Origin: Bacteroidales bacterium
GTDB taxonomy: Bacteria > Bacteroidota > Bacteroidia > Bacteroidales > Paludibacteraceae
Direction: 5' to 3'
NCBI GenBank assembly: GCA_900771035.1
Contig: CAAGML010000188.1
Location: 1 to 10,878 of the forward strand
DNA length: 10,878 bases
In this document: piece by piece, positions 6,906 through 10,878 of the stretch
Layout: each line of letters begins with the position of its first letter
Position numbering within the stretch: position 1 is the first letter of the stretch
Notes under the pieces: model-generated
Told to the model about the DNA's origin: nothing
Database searches by the model: none
The model's input: the letters and a program-made list of their open reading frames with translations, nothing else
Made by a program: the position numbers and the translations under genes

Positions 6906-8889
6906 TATATTGCAACATTTGTTCTTGTTCCATATACTCTTTCAGCTTTCTCATCTGTTCCAGCATCTCTCCCGGTCTCTCTTTGATAGCCTGTTTCGTC
7001 TCTGCTATCTTTCCTCTTATCACTGCCAACCGGTACTCTTTCACCACCGTCTCAAGGTCTGTCCTCAGTTTCAACTCCCTCTCCTGCTGCACTCTCGCCT
7101 CAAACTCCTGTTTTTTTCTCTCATACTGTGGGTCGTCCTCTGGCGTAGTGAATTTCATATCGTTGTCGAACCTCTTTGAGGCCACCTCTTTGTCCAACAG
7201 CAGCGACGTGGCAATCTTCCTTATATCATCGTCTTCGTTGAATGTGAAGTACCTGTCGTCCGTTATCTCTTCCTGCTTTATGCAGTTTATGAATTTCTCG
7301 TACATAGGGTTTTGCAGCAGTCTTCCCTCTTCTTCCAGATCCTCAAGGCTTGCCAACAGCACGTCCGTCACATAATATCTTTCCTTCGTCCCCTCATTTT
7401 CCACCTCTATGCTTTCGCCGCAGTGTCTTACGATGAACTGCACGATTTCCCTCTCCTGTATTGCGAATTTATATGTTGGTCTGTTTGCCTCTTCTGCACG
7501 TCTCTCGTCCTCTTCCCTCAGTCTCTTGTTTCTCTCCTCTTTCTCTTTCTGTTGCTGTTCGCTCATTGCCATGCTGTTTAGCCTCTCCACTATCGCCTCT
7601 CTCGGCATCTCGAACCTCTTCATCGCCTCTTTTATATACACCTCTCTGCTTATGGCGTTTGGCAGCAATGCTATTGTCTCTATCACAGAACCCAACGCCG
7701 TGTTTATCGTGTCTGGGTCATCTTCCTTTCCCTCTGTCAGCACCTTTTTCTTGAACTCCACAAAGTTCATCCCTTTCTCCTCTATATATGCCTCTATCAA
7801 CTCTGCCGAGTGGCTTTTCGCAAAGTCGTCAGGGTCTTGTCCGTCAGGCAGCAGCACCATCTTCACCGACATTCCCGCCTTCAGTGCTATGTTAGCCGCT
7901 TTTTGTGCCGCCGCAATTCCTGCGTTGTCGCCGTCGTCCATCACTATGAGGTTGTTCGTGAACCTCCTCACAGTCTCCATCTGCCTCTCTGTGAACGCCG
8001 TACCGCAGGCGGCCACCGTGTTTCTCATTCCTGCCTGATGCATGCTTATCACGTCTGCGTAACCCTCCACCAGTATGCAGCTGTCTTTCCTCTGTATATC
8101 GCTTTTCGCCTGGAACAGTCCGTACAATTCTCTGTTTTTCTCGTATATACCTAAAATTTCAGGCGAGTTCACATATTTTCCCGTCCTCTTTTTCTCCTCT
8201 TCGCTCAGGTTGTTCAGTACTCTTCCCCCGAATGCCACCACTTTTCCCGTTATGTTCACAATCGGGAATATCACTCTCCCCTTGAATCTGTCAAACCTTC
8301 TCCCGCTCTCTTCGTTCACTCCTCCAATGCCGCTTTTTATTATCACGTCATCCATAAAACCCGCTGCTTTCGCCGCCTCAAACACCACGTTCCTGTCCAT
8401 TGCATAACCCAATCTGAACACCCTCATGCTTTCGTCCGTGAACCTTCTCTCCCTGAAGAACGACATTCCCACGGCTCTTCCGTTTGGGTCGTTCGTCATC
8501 GTCTCTGCGCAGAATTTGGCATACCATTCGTTTATCTCCAGAATGTTCTGCCTCTCCATCTCCGCACGCTTCTCCTCTGGTGTCATCTCCCTCTCCGGAA
8601 CCTCAATGTTGTATCTTTTTGCGAGTCTTCTCAACGCATCAGGATATGAGCACTGCTCTTTTTCCATCACGAATTTCACCGCATGACCGCCTTTTCCACA
8701 TCCGAAGCATTTGAAAATCCCTTTTGCAGGCGACACTACGAACGACGGCGTTTTCTCTTCGTGAAACGGGCAACAAGCCTTGAGAACGGTTCCTGCCTTC
8801 TGTAATTCAACGCCATACGACCTTACGACATCCTCTATTCTTGCCGCATCTATTATCCTGTCTATCGTATTTTGGTCTATCCTTGCCAC
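6898..8889 (-). CDS. dnaG: DNA primase DnaG
   Basis: DnaG synthesises RNA primers at the replication fork. The frame is open with a GTG at 8940 (680 residues), but I prefer the in-frame GTG at 8889 (663 residues): it gives [12 protein letters not shown], the normal DnaG N-terminus, and the extra 17 codons overlap the promoter. In numbering from 8940, the CHC2-type zinc finger has C57, H60, C78 and C81. The TOPRIM core has VEGYADV with E292 and the DDGDNAG acidic motif (335-341), and PDGQDPDDF lies at 365-373. A charged, probably coiled segment at about 461-486 leads to the helicase-interaction C-terminal region. It is the first gene of the minus-strand train and overlaps sufB by 8 nt. Confidence 0.95.
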   Translation of the reverse strand: MARIDQNTIDRIIDAARIEDVVRSYGVELQKAGTVLKACCPFHEEKTPSFVVSPAKGIFKCFGCGKGGHAVKFVMEKEQCSYPDALRRLAKRYNIEVPEREMTPEEKRAEMERQNILEINEWYAKFCAETMTNDPNGRAVGMSFFRERRFTDESMRVFRLGYAMDRNVVFEAAKAAGFMDDVIIKSGIGGVNEESGRRFDRFKGRVIFPIVNITGKVVAFGGRVLNNLSEEEKKRTGKYVNSPEILGIYEKNRELYGLFQAKSDIQRKDSCILVEGYADVISMHQAGMRNTVAACGTAFTERQMETVRRFTNNLIVMDDGDNAGIAAAQKAANIALKAGMSVKMVLLPDGQDPDDFAKSHSAELIEAYIEEKGMNFVEFKKKVLTEGKEDDPDTINTALGSVIETIALLPNAISREVYIKEAMKRFEMPREAIVERLNSMAMSEQQQKEKEERNKRLREEDERRAEEANRPTYKFAIQEREIVQFIVRHCGESIEVENEGTKERYYVTDVLLASLEDLEEEGRLLQNPMYEKFINCIKQEEITDDRYFTFNEDDDIRKIATSLLLDKEVASKRFDNDMKFTTPEDDPQYERKKQEFEARVQQERELKLRTDLETVVKEYRLAVIRGKIAETKQAIKERPGEMLEQMRKLKEYMEQEQMLQYNG

Positions 8890-8917
8890 GTCTCTGCTGT
8901 TGGTGCATATTGAATTG

Positions 8918-8948
8918 CAAAGATACGAATTTTTTCTCACATGGCAAT
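8918..8948 (-). promoter_or_regulatory. Bacteroidota-type promoter for the dnaG gene train
   Basis: On the minus strand, TATCTTTG (8925-8918) matches the TAnnTTTG -7 element of Bacteroidota housekeeping promoters. TTG (8947-8945) sits 19 nt upstream in the -33 position. Transcription would begin near 8911-8914, about 22-25 nt before the GTG at 8889. It is the only convincing promoter I see for the eight-gene minus-strand train. Confidence 0.7.
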
Positions 8949-8994
8949 GTAAAATCTCACATTATTGCTAATAATTTTTTTCTCCTCTCATTTC

Positions 8995-9025
8995 TTGCTC
9001 TTTCCAATTCTTTTTTGTACCTTTG
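8995..9025 (+). promoter_or_regulatory. Bacteroidota-type promoter for the cyclo-ligase gene
   Basis: TACCTTTG (9018-9025) fits the TAnnTTTG -7 consensus, with TTG (8995-8997) 20 nt upstream. The expected transcript start is near 9030-9032, about 22 nt before the ATG at 9053. It is divergent from the dnaG promoter; the two -33 elements are about 47 nt apart. Confidence 0.7.
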
Positions 9026-9052
9026 CACCCCCAAAACTAAGCTGTCTCAGAC

Positions 9053-9580
9053 ATGGACAAAAAAGAAATACGTTCTCAGATCAGGGCTATCAAAAAATCA
9101 TTAGGTGCCGAAACACTTCTCGCTAAATCTGCTCCTCTTGCCGACCGTCTTGCGGCCGCCCCTCACTACATATCCTCCGATATAGTAATGCTTTACTACC
9201 CTCTGTGGGATGAACCCGACACCCGTTCTGCCATCACTATGTCCCTCAACCTGAACAAACGCGTCATTCTCCCCACTGTTGTTGGCGATGACATTGTCCC
9301 TGTCGAGGTGACATCCGGCACACAATGGCTTGAAGGTCCTTTTGGGATTATGGAGCCACAGGCGGACCCCTATCACGGTGACATTGATTTCATTCTTGTC
9401 CCAGGTGTAGCCTTCACGCGCACCTTCAGCCGTCTTGGCCGTGGCCGTGGCTATTACGACCGTTTTCTCTCTCTCCATCCCTCTGCTTATCGCCTTGGCG
9501 TATGCTTTGATTTCCAGATAGTTCCCTCTCTCCCCCTCGAACCTCACGACCTCCCAATGCAAAACCTGATAACCCTCTAA
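9053..9580 (+). CDS. ygfA: 5-formyltetrahydrofolate cyclo-ligase (methenyltetrahydrofolate synthetase)
   Basis: This enzyme converts 5-formyltetrahydrofolate to 5,10-methenyltetrahydrofolate with ATP hydrolysis, returning a dead-end folate to the one-carbon pool. It is soluble, 175 residues, near the usual length. A basic N-terminal helix (MDKKEIRSQIRAIKKSL) is followed by the VMLYYPLWDEPDT sheet region (45-57), the GPFGIMEP motif (94-101) and the family signature LVPGVAFTRTFSRLGRGRGYYDRFL, whose last part (RLGRGRGYYDRFL) is the phosphate- and folate-binding loop. In many homologues a Gly lies where S occurs before RLG, a small departure. The C-terminus (EPHDLPMQNLITL) follows the family pattern. 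It has its own promoter and is followed by porQ after 59 nt. Confidence 0.92.
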   Translation: MDKKEIRSQIRAIKKSLGAETLLAKSAPLADRLAAAPHYISSDIVMLYYPLWDEPDTRSAITMSLNLNKRVILPTVVGDDIVPVEVTSGTQWLEGPFGIMEPQADPYHGDIDFILVPGVAFTRTFSRLGRGRGYYDRFLSLHPSAYRLGVCFDFQIVPSLPLEPHDLPMQNLITL

Positions 9581-9581
9581 A

Positions 9582-9629
9582 AACCTCGAAACTCCGAAAA
9601 ATCAGAACCTCGAAATCCCGAAATCCCCG
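9582..9629 (+). repeat. 24-nt tandem duplication in the cyclo-ligase/porQ gap
   Basis: AACCTCGAAA occurs at 9582-9591 and 9606-9615, each followed by a related CCGAAA stretch, giving two units of 24 nt (9582-9605 and 9606-9629). The units are diverged after the first 10 nt. The repeat nearly fills the 59-nt gap. No promoter or terminator is evident in it. Confidence 0.55.
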
Positions 9630-9633
9630 GAGG
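9629..9633 (+). promoter_or_regulatory. Strong Shine-Dalgarno site of porQ
   Basis: GGAGG lies 6 nt before the ATG at 9640. None of the other genes here shows so strong a site, and Bacteroidota generally make little use of Shine-Dalgarno pairing. It supports the chosen porQ start. Confidence 0.65.
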
Positions 9634-9639
9634 AAAAAA

Positions 9640-10674
9640 ATGAAACCCCGCCAGAAAATATTATCCCTTCTTCTTCTCTACGCCCTCTCCTCCGCAGCGC
9701 AGACTGGCAACACTTACGCCTTCCTCGACCTTCCTGCTGCCTCTCGCAACGCCGCCCTTGGTGGTCAGGCGATTACCATTTACGACAACAACCTCACCCT
9801 TGCTTTCGACAACCCTGCGCACCTTACCCTTGCCACACACAACGACCTCGTTTTCAGTTACGCCAACTGGTTCAAAGACGTGAATATAGCCTCTGCCGTT
9901 TACGGCCGCAACCTTGACGACAAAAACTATTTCGCCACTGGTTTTCGTTATGTCGATTATGGCAAATTCCAAGGAGCGACTGAGACTGACCAACTCACCG
10001 GTACTTTCACCGCCAAGGATATGATAGCCGAGGCTATTTACACCCGTTGGCTCTCCCCTCATTGGTCATGCGGTGTAGCCACCAAGGTAATTTACTCTGT
10101 CTATGAGAAATACCAGTCCGTTGGTATGGCATTCGACATTGGTTTCTCCTATCATAACATCGAGAAAGGAGTCACTGCTGCTCTTGTCTGCCGTGATGCG
10201 GGTTTTCAGTTCAAAGGCTACTACAGCATTGACGGCCGTCAGCGTTACGAGTCTCTCCCCGTAAACCTCATGCTTGGAGTCTCTTACCGCCTCTCCAAAA
10301 TCCCAGTTCGTCTCTCTTTCACCTACCACAATCTCCAGCACTGGGATCTCGGCTACTCCACATCCTCTGCCGTTACTGACAACCTCAAGCAAGAGTCCTC
10401 CGCCCGTCAGGGTGTTGACATGTTCTTCCGGCACACTATATGGTCCGTTGAGGTAATCCCCACCAATTATCTCTACTTCGTAGTAGCCTACAACCACCGT
10501 CGTCATCAGGACATGGCCGTAGCCTCCAAACGCTCTGCCGCCGGCTTCTCCTTTGGTGCGGGTTTCTCTGTAAAACAATTCTCTGTCGGCTTCTCCATCC
10601 TCCCATATCAGGCTGGCAACCTTGGCTTTAACATCGACCTCTCCATCGACCTCGCCTCTTTCGGCATAAAATGA
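9640..10674 (+). CDS. porQ: Type IX secretion system protein PorQ
   Basis: PorQ is an outer-membrane beta-barrel of the T9SS; family work places it with PorU, PorV and PorZ in the complex that processes cargo and attaches it to surface lipopolysaccharide. The protein has 344 residues. The signal peptide (about 1-20, ending SSAA) leaves Q21 at +1. The mature start TYAFLDLPAASRNAALGG and the following DNNLTLAFDNPAHL are hallmark PorQ segments. Further landmarks are RYVDYGKFQGATETDQLTG (103-121), a KVIYSVYEKYQSVGMAFDIG stretch, SFTYHNLQHWDLGY, and YNHRRHQDM near the C-terminus. The rest alternates as expected for beta strands. It is on the same strand as the cyclo-ligase gene and may be read from that promoter. 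Repeats begin 9 nt after its stop. Confidence 0.93.
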   Translation: MKPRQKILSLLLLYALSSAAQTGNTYAFLDLPAASRNAALGGQAITIYDNNLTLAFDNPAHLTLATHNDLVFSYANWFKDVNIASAVYGRNLDDKNYFATGFRYVDYGKFQGATETDQLTGTFTAKDMIAEAIYTRWLSPHWSCGVATKVIYSVYEKYQSVGMAFDIGFSYHNIEKGVTAALVCRDAGFQFKGYYSIDGRQRYESLPVNLMLGVSYRLSKIPVRLSFTYHNLQHWDLGYSTSSAVTDNLKQESSARQGVDMFFRHTIWSVEVIPTNYLYFVVAYNHRRHQDMAVASKRSAAGFSFGAGFSVKQFSVGFSILPYQAGNLGFNIDLSIDLASFGIK

Positions 10675-10683
10675 GACTCAAAC

Positions 10684-10878
10684 CTCCGAAGGAGCGACAT
10701 AATATAGCCCAGAGCGTAAGCCCTGGGGAAAAGAACACACCACAACAGTAAGCTTTGTAAGAGCGACATAATTACATAGACTTTATAACGTGTCGTGTGT
10801 ATAATTTGCATGCAAACTCTAAGCTCCGAAGGAGCGACATAATATAGCCCAGAGCGTAAGCCCTGGGGAAAAGAACAC
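10684..10878. repeat. Intergenic repeat array, about 70-bp period, running off the window
   Basis: A 55-nt segment at 10684-10738 recurs without change at 10824-10878 (spacing 140) and is cut by the window end. A partial, diverged unit sits between them: GAGCGACATAAT occurs at 10692, 10761 and 10832, so the true spacing is about 70 nt (69 and 71). Each full unit has a small head hairpin (CTCC-GAA-GGAG) and, after CGACATAATATAG, a larger hairpin (CCCAG/CTGGG with inner GC/GC, at 10708-10727 and 10848-10867). The middle unit keeps the head region but lacks the CCCAG stem. It begins directly after porQ. Similar GC-stem repeats in this phylum often occur near REP-associated transposases (RAYT); none is in this window. 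Confidence 0.8.
10805..10816. other. Perfect 12-nt palindrome inside the repeat array
   Basis: TTTGCATGCAAA is its own reverse complement and lies in the spacer between the middle and last repeat units. It may be a protein-binding dyad or simply part of the repeat spacer. No gene starts close by. Confidence 0.45.

Noticed and set aside
7409..8038. Plus-strand open frame of 209 codons opposite dnaG
   Set aside because: The translation is Ser/Leu/Phe-rich because dnaG is purine-rich on its coding strand. There is no start signal or domain, and dnaG is clear on the other strand.
9661..10578. Two minus-strand open frames (133 and 170 codons) opposite porQ
   Set aside because: PorQ family segments cover the plus strand from end to end, and the minus-strand products look like shadows with no recognisable domain.
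10684..10878. CRISPR array
   Set aside because: The repeat unit is about 70 nt with internal hairpins, only three units are visible, the middle one is diverged, and there are no uniform 30-40 nt spacers or cas genes.

Overview
The window looks like a chromosomal segment of a member of the Bacteroidota, most likely Bacteroidales-like. Four things point there: PorQ, a type IX secretion (T9SS) protein found in this phylum; a small protein with a T9SS-type C-terminal sorting domain; two signal peptides that leave glutamine at +1 after cleavage; and promoters of the TAnnTTTG (-7) type with near absence of Shine-Dalgarno sites. I cannot name a genus.

Layout. From 8889 down to 194 everything is on the minus strand and reads as one long gene train: dnaG, sufB, pnuC, rsfS, ftsH, cdsA, psd and a small secreted protein. 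The dnaG/sufB (8 nt) and sufB/pnuC (ATGA, 4 nt) junctions overlap. The cdsA/psd and ftsH/cdsA junctions are 1-3 nt apart. From 9053 to 10674 the plus strand carries 5-formyltetrahydrofolate cyclo-ligase and porQ. The two directions diverge from a 163-nt region (8890-9052) holding two back-to-back Bacteroidota-type promoters.

The genes are mostly housekeeping: primer synthesis (DnaG), Fe-S assembly (SufB), NAD-precursor or related vitamin uptake (PnuC), ribosome silencing (RsfS), membrane proteolysis (FtsH), phospholipid synthesis (CdsA, Psd), folate salvage, and protein secretion (PorQ with a possible T9SS cargo at the far end).

The least ordinary content lies between genes. Three copies of a palindromic hairpin element (about 1-121, 4198-4397, 4777-4884) sit at or near gene ends inside the minus-strand train. 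They share a core, but their arms differ between copies while staying complementary within each copy. A second repeat family, with a unit of about 70 bp and its own two hairpins, begins 9 nt after porQ and runs off the window. I see no complete mobile element, CRISPR array, tRNA or rRNA, and no new multi-gene defence or biosynthetic system.
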